Part shown: one piece after another, positions 1 through 8,358 of the stretch
Numbering within the stretch: position 1 is the stretch's first letter
Layout: the number at the start of each line of letters is the position of its first letter
Assembly: GCA_947179245.1 (NCBI GenBank)
Contig: CAMXBD010000012.1
Span: forward strand, 1 to 39,674
DNA: 39,674 bases
Reading direction: 5' to 3'
From: an uncultured Lachnospiraceae bacterium
Lineage (GTDB): Bacteria; Bacillota; Clostridia; Lachnospirales; Lachnospiraceae
Translations under genes and position numbers: made by a program
The notes under the pieces: model-generated
The model's database searches: none
What the model was told of the DNA's origin: nothing
The model's input: the letters and a program-made list of their open reading frames with translations, nothing else

Positions 1-743
1 ATCATAGTATTTTTAACGGCGTGTGTCTTAAAGCCGATTTTTTTGAGAAAAGCTTTCGCGCTTGCTCTTGGAGCGACGAAGGAAAGCAGGTCGCCTTTTT
101 GTATATGGAAATTACCGGACGGAATGTGTATGTCTTTGTCGCGTTCCACTGCGCAGATCAGAATGTTATCAGCGATGTTTTTGCCCAATGCCCTGCCCAG
201 TTCCATGATCGTCATGCCGTCTAACTGATTGCCGTCCGGCACTTTAAATTTGACCATCTCCGCCTGTCCGTGTGCAAAAGTGCTTACCTCCAACGCGGTG
301 GGAAGGAAAAGGATGCGTGCCGCTTCGCGTGCTGCCTCCAATTCCGGGTTGATAATCATGGCAAGGCCCAGTTTTTCCCTCAGGTAGTTAGCTTCTTTGC
401 TGTAATCAGGGGTGCGGACTCTGGCGATGGCGGAGCAGTTACCGACACGTTTGGCAACCGTACAGCACAGCAGATTTAATTCGTCGGAATCAGTCACGGA
501 AATGATCAGGTCGGCATTTTCAATACCGGCTTCCATCTGGACACTGAAACTTGCACCGTTTCCCACGATTCCCATAACGTCATACAGTCCGGTCAATTCC
601 TGAATCTTCTGCGCATTGTGGTCGATCAGAGTAATGTCGTGCCCTTCTTTGGTCAGTTGGGCGAGCAGTGTTCTGCCGACTTTGCCGCATCCGACAATAA
701 TGATTTTCAGTCCTTGTTCATCAGAATTCTTTTGTTTAAACAT
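1..743 (-). CDS. trkA: Trk system potassium uptake regulator TrkA (5' part, cut by window edge)
   Basis: I translated this open frame by hand; it has no stop before the window edge, so only about 247 N-terminal residues are seen. It starts at the ATG whose last base in window order is 743, with GGAGAAG just upstream. Residues about 13-30 hold a Rossmann NAD-binding start (IIIVGCGKVGRTLL), followed by LIDHNAQK and by a conserved GNGAS and DLIISVTDSDE stretch, as in RCK_N domains. A TrkA_C-like segment follows (about 140-225). The last visible residues (VKNTM) look like the start of a second RCK_N repeat, as in two-repeat TrkA proteins of about 450 residues. TrkA proteins are cytosolic, bind nucleotide and gate the TrkH/TrkG K+ channel. 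The partner gene is not in the window and would be expected to the left. Confidence 0.9.
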   Translation of the reverse strand, partial: MFKQKNSDEQGLKIIIVGCGKVGRTLLAQLTKEGHDITLIDHNAQKIQELTGLYDVMGIVGNGASFSVQMEAGIENADLIISVTDSDELNLLCCTVAKRVGNCSAIARVRTPDYSKEANYLREKLGLAMIINPELEAAREAARILFLPTALEVSTFAHGQAEMVKFKVPDGNQLDGMTIMELGRALGKNIADNILICAVERDKDIHIPSGNFHIQKGDLLSFVAPRASAKAFLKKIGFKTHAVKNTM

Positions 744-916
744 TTCTTCTCCATTCCGAAGCGTTATAAACTTCCACGCATCTTACCATATCTATGATAA
801 GCATATGCAAGTATAATATAGCACCTTATGTGGAAAAAAGCATTATGTTTTTAAATTCGTACAAAAAGGAAAAATGCAGGATCAGTCATTGAAATTGCAG
901 CTTGTGCTTGGGAGGC

Positions 917-944
917 TTGCGATTTTGTGCAGAAACTGTAGAAT
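917..944 (+). promoter_or_regulatory. Candidate sigma-A promoter of the LytTR operon
   Basis: TTGCGA (917-922) and TAGAAT (939-944) are separated by 16 bases, and the GTG start of the LytTR gene lies 39 bases downstream. This is the best match in the 744-982 gap. The rest of that gap is AT-rich leader for the divergent trkA gene, where I see only weak promoter-like hexamers. Confidence 0.4.
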
Positions 945-982
945 AGGACAAAAGAAAACGTGTAAGAGACGGAGGAGCGGCA

Positions 983-1447
983 GTGAGAGTAAGCTACAAT
1001 AGAGACCCTTCCTTGCAGGAGGACAGGGCAGATATACACTATCGGGAAGACTGTGATCAGATAGAGATCATCCGAAACTTTTTTTCCTCATTGCAGAGCA
1101 TTACGGGGAAAAAAGATAATGAAGTATGTGTGCTTCAACCGGGGAGCATCTATTATCTGGAAGTGGTTGACAGGAAACTTTTTGCTTATCAGGCAGGCGA
1201 AGTGTACCAGCTCGATTACAGTATGAAGTATTTTCTGGATTGTTTCGGCGCTGACGGATTTGTGCAGATCAGCAAGAACACGATCGTGAACCTGTATCGG
1301 GTGAAGCGTGTACAGACTGACTTGAACATGCGCCTGAAGCTGATATTGGACAATGATGAGATGATCGTTTTAAACAGGACTTACAAGAAAAATTTCCTTG
1401 ATGCTTTGTATCATATACAGGAGGTGTGCCATGAAAATCATTTATAA
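983..1447 (+). CDS. LytTR-family DNA-binding regulator
   Basis: A 154-residue protein with a GTG start preceded by GGAGGAG at 5-base spacing. The C-terminal two thirds match the LytTR DNA-binding domain: IYYLEVVDRKLFAYQ, then FVQISKNTIVNLYRVKRV, then MIVLNRTYKKNFLDAL. There is no receiver domain, so it is not a classical AgrA/LytR response regulator. Stand-alone LytTR proteins of this size are usually encoded next to a small membrane protein that restrains them, as in the streptococcal HdrRM and BrsRM pairs. That arrangement is seen here, because the next gene overlaps this one by 17 bases. It most likely regulates its own operon and unlinked targets. The DNA-binding assignment is firm; the signal is unknown. 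Confidence 0.85.
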   Translation: MRVSYNRDPSLQEDRADIHYREDCDQIEIIRNFFSSLQSITGKKDNEVCVLQPGSIYYLEVVDRKLFAYQAGEVYQLDYSMKYFLDCFGADGFVQISKNTIVNLYRVKRVQTDLNMRLKLILDNDEMIVLNRTYKKNFLDALYHIQEVCHENHL

Positions 1448-1862
1448 ACATAATTTTTTCTCTACGGTGTGCGTGATCTATACGCTGCTGGTGCTGGGTA
1501 AACTTGTGCTTGAGTATATTGTGCAGGGGGCGTGGGGGAACTATCAGAGCAATCTGCTCGTGATGTTTGTACTGTCTACACTGGCGGTTTTCGTGCTGTC
1601 TCAATATTATCGTTTTCAGAAATATCCGCTGCTTGCAGTGATTGTAGTGCAGTATCTGGTGTTGATCGGCGGGGTGATGCTTTTTACATGGATATCGGGA
1701 TTCTTCGAGCCATTACATGAGGATGGATATCGGGACATGTTTCTGTCTTTCAGTATTCCCTATGCTATCGGGGTGATTGTCTACTATGCGTCAATGTTCC
1801 ATGAGGTGAGGAGAGTCAACCAAGTGTTAAAACAGATCAAGGAAGAAAAAACGGAGGAATAG
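1431..1862 (+). CDS. DUF3021-type four-TM membrane partner of LytTR regulator
   Basis: A 143-residue protein. The ATG at 1431 has a very good ribosome binding site (CAGGAGGTG, 1419-1427) inside the end of the LytTR gene, so the two are translationally coupled. Four hydrophobic segments are visible (about residues 9-30, 39-58, 65-87 and 101-122), followed by a charged cytoplasmic tail (EVRRVNQVLKQIKEEK). Size, topology and position fit DUF3021. Proteins in this position in streptococcal LytTR regulatory systems hold the regulator at the membrane. By analogy this one is probably the inhibitory or sensing partner of the upstream gene. Earlier in-frame starts lie inside the LytTR gene and lack a ribosome site. 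Confidence 0.75.
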   Translation: MKIIYKHNFFSTVCVIYTLLVLGKLVLEYIVQGAWGNYQSNLLVMFVLSTLAVFVLSQYYRFQKYPLLAVIVVQYLVLIGGVMLFTWISGFFEPLHEDGYRDMFLSFSIPYAIGVIVYYASMFHEVRRVNQVLKQIKEEKTEE

Positions 1863-1866
1863 AAAG

Positions 1867-2523
1867 ATGAAAGAGAAGAAAATAAAGGGGATGGATTATT
1901 TCGGGCTTGGTTTATACGCTTTTGGCGGACTCGGAATGGAAGTGCTTTATGCATATCTGCTGGAGCCGTTGCTTTATGGCGGCCCAATGCAGGAGTGGTC
2001 TCCGGCGCAGACAATCATGCACTGGATACTGACGTGTGTTACATGGGGAATTTTTGCGGCGGTTCTTATCAGACAATCTGCGGTAAAATACAATTTTCCC
2101 CTGACGGATAGAGGAACGAAGATAACACTCGTGAGAGCAGGCGCATGTATTATTTTTATTGTTGCGGCATTCTGGCTTGATTATGTGTCATGGGGCGGAT
2201 GCAAGGTGTATTTAGAGTATGCGGGAAAGGGGCTTGTGCTTTTTGTTTTCCAGTATATTTATTATGCCTTTGAGACAATGCTGTTTCTGCTCATTGTCGT
2301 CTTCGGGCAGAAAGCGTGTGAAGTATGGTTTCATAAAGAAAATTTCCCTTTCGGCGGAGTAATATGCGGACTCACATGGGGACTTGCACATATGTTTACA
2401 AAAGATATTCTGACAGGGATTCTGGGACTGCTTCTAGGTGTGGCGCTGGGCAGTGTATATCTGATAGTCAACAGAGACTTAAGAAAAGCGTATATCGTAA
2501 TGTTTCTAATGTTTGTACTGTGA
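1867..2523 (+). CDS. Polytopic membrane protein, CPBP (CAAX protease-like) family, degenerate
   Basis: A 218-residue, very hydrophobic protein starting 4 bases after the DUF3021 stop, so it is in the same operon. About six membrane segments are visible. The C-terminal part (GVICGLTWGLAHMFTKD, followed by a Gly-rich segment) resembles motifs 2 and 3 of the CPBP intramembrane protease family (the FxxxH motif). The usual first motif, EExxxR, is missing: the equivalent place reads YAFETMLFLLIVV. It is therefore either a non-peptidase CPBP relative or an unrelated membrane protein. Its linkage to a LytTR system suggests it is the effector of that operon, perhaps in peptide self-protection as proposed for other CPBP proteins. 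Function is not established. Confidence 0.55.
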   Translation: MKEKKIKGMDYFGLGLYAFGGLGMEVLYAYLLEPLLYGGPMQEWSPAQTIMHWILTCVTWGIFAAVLIRQSAVKYNFPLTDRGTKITLVRAGACIIFIVAAFWLDYVSWGGCKVYLEYAGKGLVLFVFQYIYYAFETMLFLLIVVFGQKACEVWFHKENFPFGGVICGLTWGLAHMFTKDILTGILGLLLGVALGSVYLIVNRDLRKAYIVMFLMFVL

Positions 2524-2550
2524 GCCACCCTGCACTATAAGTTAAATTAT

Positions 2551-2602
2551 GGTTGCGCAACTGATAGTCGCCTGTTTGACGCTCTGAATGTGTCGCGCAA
2601 CC
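2551..2602. repeat. 8-bp perfect inverted repeat upstream of MFS gene
   Basis: GGTTGCGC (2551-2558) is repeated inverted as GCGCAACC (2595-2602), with 36 bases between. The left arm lies within a GGTTGCGCAA sequence. The pair sits between the CPBP-like gene and the MFS exporter. It has no T-tract, so an operator for the exporter is likelier than a terminator. Confidence 0.35.
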
Positions 2603-2689
2603 GGAATTGCAACTCTATGATAATGACAAGAAAACTGCATTCGGGAAGTCAGGTAGAAAGCCTGTGTGCAGAAAAAGGAGGATATTATC

Positions 2690-3928
2690 ATGGAGAAGAA
2701 ACTATTCACAAGAGATTTCACATTGGTGGTGATCGGACAGATCATCTCGCTTTTCGGCAATGCGGCGATTCGGTTTGCATTGCCATTGTATTTATTGAAT
2801 CAGACGGGATCATCCGCACTGTACGGAACGGTTATGGCATGTGCGATGGTGCCGTCGGTTTTGTTGTCGCCCGTGGGAGGGTTGATTGCTGACAGGGTAA
2901 ACAAGCGCAACGTGATGGTGATACTTGATTTTTCCACGGCGGGACTGGTTTGTCTGTTTATGTTATTAATGGGTCATATGAATCTGGTGCTTGTGCTCAC
3001 AGTCACGTTGATGCTTCTGTATGGCATTGCGGGTGCTTATCAGCCGACTGTGCAGGCAAGCGTCCCTGCGCTAGTGGGACAGGAGCAGTTCATGCGGGCA
3101 AATGCCGTAATCAACGTAATCAGTTCTTTTGCATCGATGCTCGGTCCGGTGTTAGGCGGTATTCTGTATAGTGCATATGGGTTAATTCCGGTATTGGAAG
3201 TCTGCATTGTCAGTTTCGTGCTGTCTGCCGTGATGGAGATTTTTATCAGGATTCCCTATCAGAGACAGGAGTCGCAGGGCAGTATTTTACAGACTGCGCG
3301 GCAGGATCTTGGGGAAAGCGTTCGTTTTATTTATAAAGACAATCCGCTGATTGGGCAGGGGATTCTTGTGGTATGCGGAATCAATCTGTTTCTGTCGGCG
3401 ATGATTATCGTCGGGCTACCCTATCTGATTACAGAAGTGCTTCCGTTTACGGCAATGCAGGCTAACAGACTGTACGGCTATGCACAGGGAGCCTTGGCAG
3501 CAGGCGGTATTATAGGTGGTATTGGCGCGGGGGTTCTGGCGGATAAATTACAGGTCACAAAGGTGGGAAACCTGTTGATTGCCGGAGCAGTATGTGTATT
3601 TCCGATAGGACTTGCGCTTCTTTGGACGGATTCGGGTATGGTAGTTTATGTTACAATTACGATATGCTGTTTTGTGATTATGTCGATTTCTACAGTTTTC
3701 TCGGTGCAGATCATATCCTTTGTGCAGACACAGACACCCCAGAATCTGATTGGCAAAGTGATTGCTGTTGCCATGATGGCGTCAATGTGTGCGCAGCCTC
3801 TTGGTAATGCGATGTATGGCTTCCTTTTTGAGCTGTGTAAAGGATGGGAAGCGGCAGTTGTGCTGTTCGCGGGAATGGTATCGCTAGTTATTGCTGTCGG
3901 GGCGAGGAAATTGTTTATGAAGTTGTAA
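2690..3928 (+). CDS. MFS exporter (DHA3/macrolide-efflux-like)
   Basis: A 412-residue protein. The ATG at 2690 follows AAAGGAGG at good spacing; an in-frame ATG at 2666 has no ribosome site. Twelve hydrophobic segments can be traced. The loop between segments 2 and 3 carries the MFS signature GGLIADRVNKRNVM, and a second-half copy reads GGIGAGVLADKLQ. The start (RDFTLVVIGQIISLFGNAA) is typical of the DHA3 group that includes macrolide exporters and EntS. It probably exports a hydrophobic drug or metabolite across the cytoplasmic membrane by proton antiport. The substrate cannot be told from sequence. It appears monocistronic, with its own upstream repeat and two terminators after it. Confidence 0.85.
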   Translation: MEKKLFTRDFTLVVIGQIISLFGNAAIRFALPLYLLNQTGSSALYGTVMACAMVPSVLLSPVGGLIADRVNKRNVMVILDFSTAGLVCLFMLLMGHMNLVLVLTVTLMLLYGIAGAYQPTVQASVPALVGQEQFMRANAVINVISSFASMLGPVLGGILYSAYGLIPVLEVCIVSFVLSAVMEIFIRIPYQRQESQGSILQTARQDLGESVRFIYKDNPLIGQGILVVCGINLFLSAMIIVGLPYLITEVLPFTAMQANRLYGYAQGALAAGGIIGGIGAGVLADKLQVTKVGNLLIAGAVCVFPIGLALLWTDSGMVVYVTITICCFVIMSISTVFSVQIISFVQTQTPQNLIGKVIAVAMMASMCAQPLGNAMYGFLFELCKGWEAAVVLFAGMVSLVIAVGARKLFMKL

Positions 3929-3961
3929 TCAGTATCAAGCAGTCATGCGGGAAACAAAAAC

Positions 3962-4009
3962 ATCAAAAAAGCAACCGCACCCACCCAAAGTGATTGGTTG
4001 CTTTTTGAT
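3962..4009 (+). terminator. Rho-independent terminator after MFS gene
   Basis: ATCAAAAAAGCAACC and GGTTGCTTTTTGAT form a stem around a loop at 3977-3995. The T-run sits in the 3' arm and is followed by an AT-rich stretch. The stem begins 33 bases after the MFS stop. Confidence 0.7.
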
Positions 4010-4024
4010 TAAAAACCAATAAAC

Positions 4025-4075
4025 AAGGTGAACCGTTTGCTTTACGGGTAGCACCTTTTATAGTTTTATTATAAC
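4025..4075 (+). terminator. Second hairpin with T-rich tail, backup terminator
   Basis: AAGGTG (4025-4030) pairs with CACCTT (4052-4057), and an inner CCGT/ACGG helix (4033-4036, 4044-4047) stacks within. TTTTATAGTTTTATT follows. Together with the previous hairpin it isolates the MFS gene from the next operon. Confidence 0.5.
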
Positions 4076-4150
4076 AATCTTTTATGTAATGTCAACTAAA
4101 TATATGCTGAAAATTTGTTCTGAGACTACAGTGTATCACTTTGAATCTTA

Positions 4151-4159
4151 TGCTATAAT
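4151..4159 (+). promoter_or_regulatory. Extended -10 promoter of the PAP2 operon
   Basis: TGC followed directly by a perfect TATAAT (4154-4159) makes an extended -10 element. There is no good -35 hexamer at 17 bases. It lies 41 bases upstream of the chosen ATG at 4201. Confidence 0.55.
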
Positions 4160-4200
4160 AACAGAAGGTTATATGCTTGAAAAGGAGAAGTGAGGACAAT

Positions 4201-4764
4201 ATGCTGAATCTACTATCGAGTCTGGACGACAATATACTACTCTTTTTTCAGGAGGTAATCAGGAATCCTGTACTGACGCCGATCCTTAGAGTGATTACGA
4301 CCCTTGGGAACGGCGGCGCAATATGGATTGCGTTGACGATTCTCCTGCTTATTATTCCTAAGACAAGAAAAGTCGGGTTTATGACAACACTGTCATTAAT
4401 CGGGACATTGGTAATTAATAACATGCTGCTCAAGAATCTCGTGAACCGTACACGGCCTTATGAGGTGATTGAAGGGCTGACCTATCTGGTGCGCACGCCG
4501 GTAGACTCCTCTTTTCCGTCAGGGCATTCGGCGTGTTCCTTTGCGGTGGCGTGTATTATGTTCCGAAGGCTTCCCAAGAAATACGGTGTACCCGCGCTTG
4601 TTCTTGCAATATTGATTGCATTATCGCGGCTGTATGTGGGTGTGCATTACCCTAGTGATGTGTTGTTCGGGACGATCAGTGGTATTGCAATCAGCTACGC
4701 GGCGGAGGCAGCTGCGGGATGGATTATGAAACGAAAGGAGCAGATGAAACATGGAAAAGATTAA
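4201..4764 (+). CDS. PAP2-family membrane phosphatase
   Basis: A 187-residue integral membrane protein. I chose the ATG at 4201, preceded by AAGGAG and GTGAGGA; a TTG at 4177 would add eight residues but begins inside the ribosome-site region. All three catalytic motifs are present: K78-x6-R85-P86, PSGH at 106-109, and S142-R143-x5-H149-x3-D153. This is the acid-phosphatase/PAP2 fold that removes phosphate from lipids such as undecaprenyl pyrophosphate or phosphatidic acid, with the active site on the outer face of the membrane. A role in recycling the cell-wall lipid carrier, or bacitracin tolerance, is possible. It overlaps the following oxidoreductase gene by 14 bases and is co-transcribed with it. 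Confidence 0.85.
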   Translation: MLNLLSSLDDNILLFFQEVIRNPVLTPILRVITTLGNGGAIWIALTILLLIIPKTRKVGFMTTLSLIGTLVINNMLLKNLVNRTRPYEVIEGLTYLVRTPVDSSFPSGHSACSFAVACIMFRRLPKKYGVPALVLAILIALSRLYVGVHYPSDVLFGTISGIAISYAAEAAAGWIMKRKEQMKHGKD

Positions 4765-5728
4765 ATTTGCGATTCTAGCGCCGGGCGGTATTGCTAATTG
4801 TATGGCAGAGGCGGTAAATCAGATCGAAGAGCTTGAGTGTTATGCGGTTGCGTCCAGAAGTTATGAGAGAGCGAAGAATTTTGCGGACAAATGGGGATTT
4901 CAGCAAGCATACGGCTCCTATGAGGAGATGGTAGAAGATCCGCAGGTAGAACTGGTCTATGTAGCTTCGCCGCACTCACATCATTATCCTTATGCGAAGC
5001 TGTGTCTGGAACATGGGAAACATGTGCTTTTAGAAAAAGCTTTTACCGTGAACGCAGTACAGGCGGAAGAATTGATTACATTGGCGAGGAGTAAAGGGCT
5101 TCTTCTGGCGGAGGCATTCTGGCCCAGATATATGCCCAGCAGGAAGATCATTGACGATCTGATTGCGCGGGGAGCCATCGGGGAAGTGCATTCGGTGGTG
5201 GCGGATTTCGGCGCGCCGCTTACGCATGTGGAGCGATTGAGTAATCCGGAACTGGCAGGCGGCGCACTGTTGGATCTGGGTGTATATCCGCTCAATTTTG
5301 CATTGACTGTTTTCACGGGAGAGGTTCAGGACATTCAGTCAAGTGCGGTCATGTCCCCGCAGGGCGTAGATTGGATGAATGGTATCACACTTACTTTTGA
5401 GGACGGCAAAATGGCGGTTCTTCACAGCAATATGCTGGCATATATGGATAACCGGGGAGTGATATATGGGGACAAAGGGTATATTGAGATGGGCGATCTG
5501 AATAACTGCTCTAAGATCCACGTTTATGATGAGAATAAGAAATTGACTATCTGCTATCCGGTGCCGGAGCAGATCAACGGTTACGAGTATGAGGCGATGG
5601 CGTGCGTGCGCGCGATTCGGGCCGGTCAGGTTGAATGTCCGGAAATGCCGCACAGTGAAACACTTCGTCTGATGAAGATTCTGGATTTGGTCAGAAAGCA
5701 GTGGGGATTCACACTTCCATGTGAGTAA
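4751..5728 (+). CDS. Gfo/Idh/MocA-family oxidoreductase
   Basis: A 325-residue cytosolic NAD(P)-dependent dehydrogenase. AAAGGAG at 4734-4740 lies inside the end of the PAP2 gene. The N-terminal Rossmann fold has FAILAPGGIANCMAEAV; the conserved ASPHSHHY stretch lies near residue 75 and the family EK pair at residues 95-96 (VLLEKAF). The C-terminal substrate domain has GGALLDLGVYPLNFAL. The DLGVYP motif is like that of dimeric dihydrodiol or xylose dehydrogenases and differs from the inositol dehydrogenase DxxxH form. It probably oxidises or reduces a sugar or cyclic polyol; the substrate is not predictable. Coupling to the PAP2 gene is by overlap only and does not show a shared pathway. Confidence 0.85.
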   Translation: MEKIKFAILAPGGIANCMAEAVNQIEELECYAVASRSYERAKNFADKWGFQQAYGSYEEMVEDPQVELVYVASPHSHHYPYAKLCLEHGKHVLLEKAFTVNAVQAEELITLARSKGLLLAEAFWPRYMPSRKIIDDLIARGAIGEVHSVVADFGAPLTHVERLSNPELAGGALLDLGVYPLNFALTVFTGEVQDIQSSAVMSPQGVDWMNGITLTFEDGKMAVLHSNMLAYMDNRGVIYGDKGYIEMGDLNNCSKIHVYDENKKLTICYPVPEQINGYEYEAMACVRAIRAGQVECPEMPHSETLRLMKILDLVRKQWGFTLPCE

Positions 5729-5776
5729 TTGGCAAAACTTTTGTAGTGTTTTGCGCAGAAAGAAGGACACATACAT

Positions 5777-7123
5777 ATGACTAAAAGCATGACGGAAGGG
5801 AAACCGCTGCCGCTGATTTTGCAGTTTGCCCTTCCACTGTTGATAGGAAATCTGCTGCAACAGACTTACAATATTATAGATGCTGCTATTGTCGGGCGGA
5901 TTTTAGGTGCAGATGCATTGGCGGGAGTTGGCGCTTCCAGCAGTGTACAATTTCTTGTGTTGGGCTTTTGTATCGGTATCTGCTGTGGATTCGGTATTCC
6001 GGTTGCGCGCAGTTTCGGGGCGCGGGATTATGGCAAGATGCGGAGCGATATTTTTCATGGAATGGTATTGACCGGGATATTTGCGGTAGTGTTGACGGTA
6101 TCCTGCGTACTGCTGTGTCCGCAGATATTGCATCTGCTCTCTACGCCGGAGGATATCTATGCAAATGCCTACCAGTATCTGGTGATTATTTTTATGGGGA
6201 TTCCTTTTAATTTACTGTATAATCTGCTGGCGGGAATATTCCGGTCGGTGGGTGACAGCAGAACGCCGTTTATGTTCCTTGCGTTTTCCACGGTGCTGAA
6301 TATCGGTCTGGATTTGTTCTGCATTCTTGGTCTTCAATTGGGATGTGCAGGCGCGGCGCTGGCAACGATCATGTCACAGGCGGTAAGCGGTATACTTTGT
6401 TATGTTTATATGAGAAAAAAGATTCCGATTCTGCGATTAAAACGACAGGAGTGTCATATCGATAGTGACACGCTCAAAATGATGCTGGCGATGGGAATTC
6501 CTATGGGATTACAATATTCGATTACTGCTATCGGGAGTATGGTTATGCAGTCTGCTAATAATGGCTTGGGCAGCATATACGTGTCAGGGTTTACGGCTGG
6601 TATGAGAATCAAGCAGTTCGCAATGTGTCCTTTTGATGCGCTTGCAACGGGCGTTTCCGTCTTTTGCAGCCAGAATCTTGGCGCTGGCAGGATGGAACGT
6701 ATCAAAGCTGGAATCAGACAGGGAATTGTAATCGGTGTGTTATATGGAACGGTGGCAGGTCTGGTGATTATCTTTTTCGGCAGGACGCTGTCGATGCTGT
6801 TCGTGTCAAAAGAGGATGCGGCGGTATTGGATGCCTCAGCCAAATATCTGCGTTGTATGGGATATTTCTTCTGGAGCCTTGGTATTCTGAACGTCTGCCG
6901 TATGTGCACGCAGGGACTCGGTTTTTCGGGACGGGTAATCTTCTCCGGGTTGGCGGAGATGGTGGCAAGGATTGCAGTCAGTTTGTGTTTTGTGCCGATG
7001 TTCGGATTTACGGCGATTTGTTTTGCAGATCAGTCGGCATGGCTTTCGGCGTGTGTCTATATCGTGCCGACATGTCTGTATTGTCTCAAGAAGTGTGAAA
7101 AAAGACTGCAGGGTTCTGCGTAA
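5777..7123 (+). CDS. MATE-family efflux transporter
   Basis: A 448-residue protein with two similar halves of six membrane segments each. The start MTKSMTEGKPLPLILQFALP and the LLGNLLQQTYNIID-like region (here LLIGNLLQQTYNIIDAAIVG) are characteristic of the MATE clade common in Clostridia. It exports cationic drugs or metabolites by Na+ or H+ antiport. The gene follows the oxidoreductase by 48 bases with AGAAAGAAGG as ribosome site, so it may be read through from the PAP2 promoter. It is only distantly similar to the second MATE gene of the window (23964-25334). The substrate is unknown. Confidence 0.9.
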   Translation: MTKSMTEGKPLPLILQFALPLLIGNLLQQTYNIIDAAIVGRILGADALAGVGASSSVQFLVLGFCIGICCGFGIPVARSFGARDYGKMRSDIFHGMVLTGIFAVVLTVSCVLLCPQILHLLSTPEDIYANAYQYLVIIFMGIPFNLLYNLLAGIFRSVGDSRTPFMFLAFSTVLNIGLDLFCILGLQLGCAGAALATIMSQAVSGILCYVYMRKKIPILRLKRQECHIDSDTLKMMLAMGIPMGLQYSITAIGSMVMQSANNGLGSIYVSGFTAGMRIKQFAMCPFDALATGVSVFCSQNLGAGRMERIKAGIRQGIVIGVLYGTVAGLVIIFFGRTLSMLFVSKEDAAVLDASAKYLRCMGYFFWSLGILNVCRMCTQGLGFSGRVIFSGLAEMVARIAVSLCFVPMFGFTAICFADQSAWLSACVYIVPTCLYCLKKCEKRLQGSA

Positions 7124-7233
7124 ATATGACATGCTGTTGTCAGGGTTTCTGGTGTATGGTTCAGATATTAATAAGTGTCTGATGTGAATGAAAAAACCAA
7201 TCATTGCAGATAGGGAAAAGGAGAACCACCGGA

Positions 7234-8103
7234 ATGCATTTTGTAGACGCGAAAGGTATCTTGTCAGCCCAAAATGGTATGAATCTGTATCGTGGGTGTA
7301 CCCATGGATGCATTTACTGTGACAGCCGGAGCGAATGTTACCAGATGAAGCATGATTTTGAAGACATCGAAGTCAAGCAGAACGCGCCGGAACTTTTGGA
7401 GAAGGCGCTTCGCTCCAAACGTAAAAAATGTATGATTGGCACGGGAGCCATGTGCGATCCGTATATGCACTGCGAGGAGCAACTTGGGCTTACAAGAAAG
7501 TGTCTGTCGTTGATTGATGAGTATGGCTTCGGCGTTGCCATTCAGACGAAATCAGACCGGATTCTCAGAGATTTGGATTTGCTGACGAGCATTAACCGCA
7601 AAGCGAAGTGCGTGGTACAGATGACGCTCACGACTTACGATGAAGATTTATGCCGTATCGTAGAGCCGAAAGTGTGTACGACAAAGCGGCGTTATGAAGT
7701 GCTGCAGATTATGCGGGAAAACGGTATTCCCACAGTAGTGTGGCTGTCGCCGATTCTGCCTTTTATCAACGATACGAGGGAAAATATCGAAGGGATTCTG
7801 GAGTATTGTAAGGCAGCAGGTGTGTATGGGATTATCTGCTTCAGCATGGGAGTGACACTCAGACAGGGTGACAGGGAATATTTCTATGCGGCGTTGGAGA
7901 AGTATTTTCCGGGACTGCATGAGAAATATCACCGTAAGTTCGGGTATGCCTATGAGATTCCAAGCGACAGGGCTGGAGAATTGATGAAGTACTTTAAAAG
8001 CTTTTGCAGGGAAAATCATATTGTGAGCAATGCGGAGAAGGTTTTTGAGTATCTGAGGGAGTTCCCTATGGATACAGGGTATGAGCAGTTGTCGTTGTTT
8101 TGA
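7234..8103 (+). CDS. Radical SAM protein, spore photoproduct lyase-like family
   Basis: A 289-residue protein. The ATG at 7234 has AAAAGGAG upstream; a TTG at 7204 has no site. The radical SAM motif C22-x3-C26-x2-C29 (LYRGCTHGCIYCDSRS) is at the N-terminus. It is followed by the family features MIGTGAMCDPYMHCE (start of the second strand region), AIQTKSDRILRDLDLL and VWLSPILPFINDT. These are typical of the SPL-like subgroup related to Rv2578c, which are not true spore photoproduct lyases. It should bind a 4Fe-4S cluster and S-adenosylmethionine in the cytosol. No substrate is known for this subgroup. It appears to be transcribed alone or with the MATE gene. Confidence 0.85.
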   Translation: MHFVDAKGILSAQNGMNLYRGCTHGCIYCDSRSECYQMKHDFEDIEVKQNAPELLEKALRSKRKKCMIGTGAMCDPYMHCEEQLGLTRKCLSLIDEYGFGVAIQTKSDRILRDLDLLTSINRKAKCVVQMTLTTYDEDLCRIVEPKVCTTKRRYEVLQIMRENGIPTVVWLSPILPFINDTRENIEGILEYCKAAGVYGIICFSMGVTLRQGDREYFYAALEKYFPGLHEKYHRKFGYAYEIPSDRAGELMKYFKSFCRENHIVSNAEKVFEYLREFPMDTGYEQLSLF

Positions 8104-8142
8104 AGATAGTTTTGGTGACGGACTATTTTTAACAAAAATAAA

Positions 8143-8172
8143 TTTACAATTCCGTCAAATGTGTGTTATAGT
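8143..8172 (+). promoter_or_regulatory. Candidate sigma-A promoter of the Rpn-like gene
   Basis: TTTACA (8143-8148) and TATAGT (8167-8172) are separated by 18 bases. The predicted leader is about 180 bases long. It contains a hairpin (CAGGAGA 8268-8274 with TCTCCTG 8288-8294) and, 10 bases further, a run of six T. This could be attenuation-like, but the T-run is not adjacent to the stem. Nothing else was seen in the 8104-8358 gap. Confidence 0.45.
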
Positions 8173-8358
8173 AATAAAAAGCATATTTTCTAAAAAGATT
8201 CTTCTTTCTATCTATATTCTATGTTTCAGAAAATCCATGCTTTGATTCCAGTTAACAATTCCAGAAGCAGGAGAGACTGAAACGTTTTCTCCTGTGGCAG
8301 GCAGTTTTTTGACTTATTGTTCGAAAAGCCGTCTGGTATTTATTAAGGAGGACATGAG

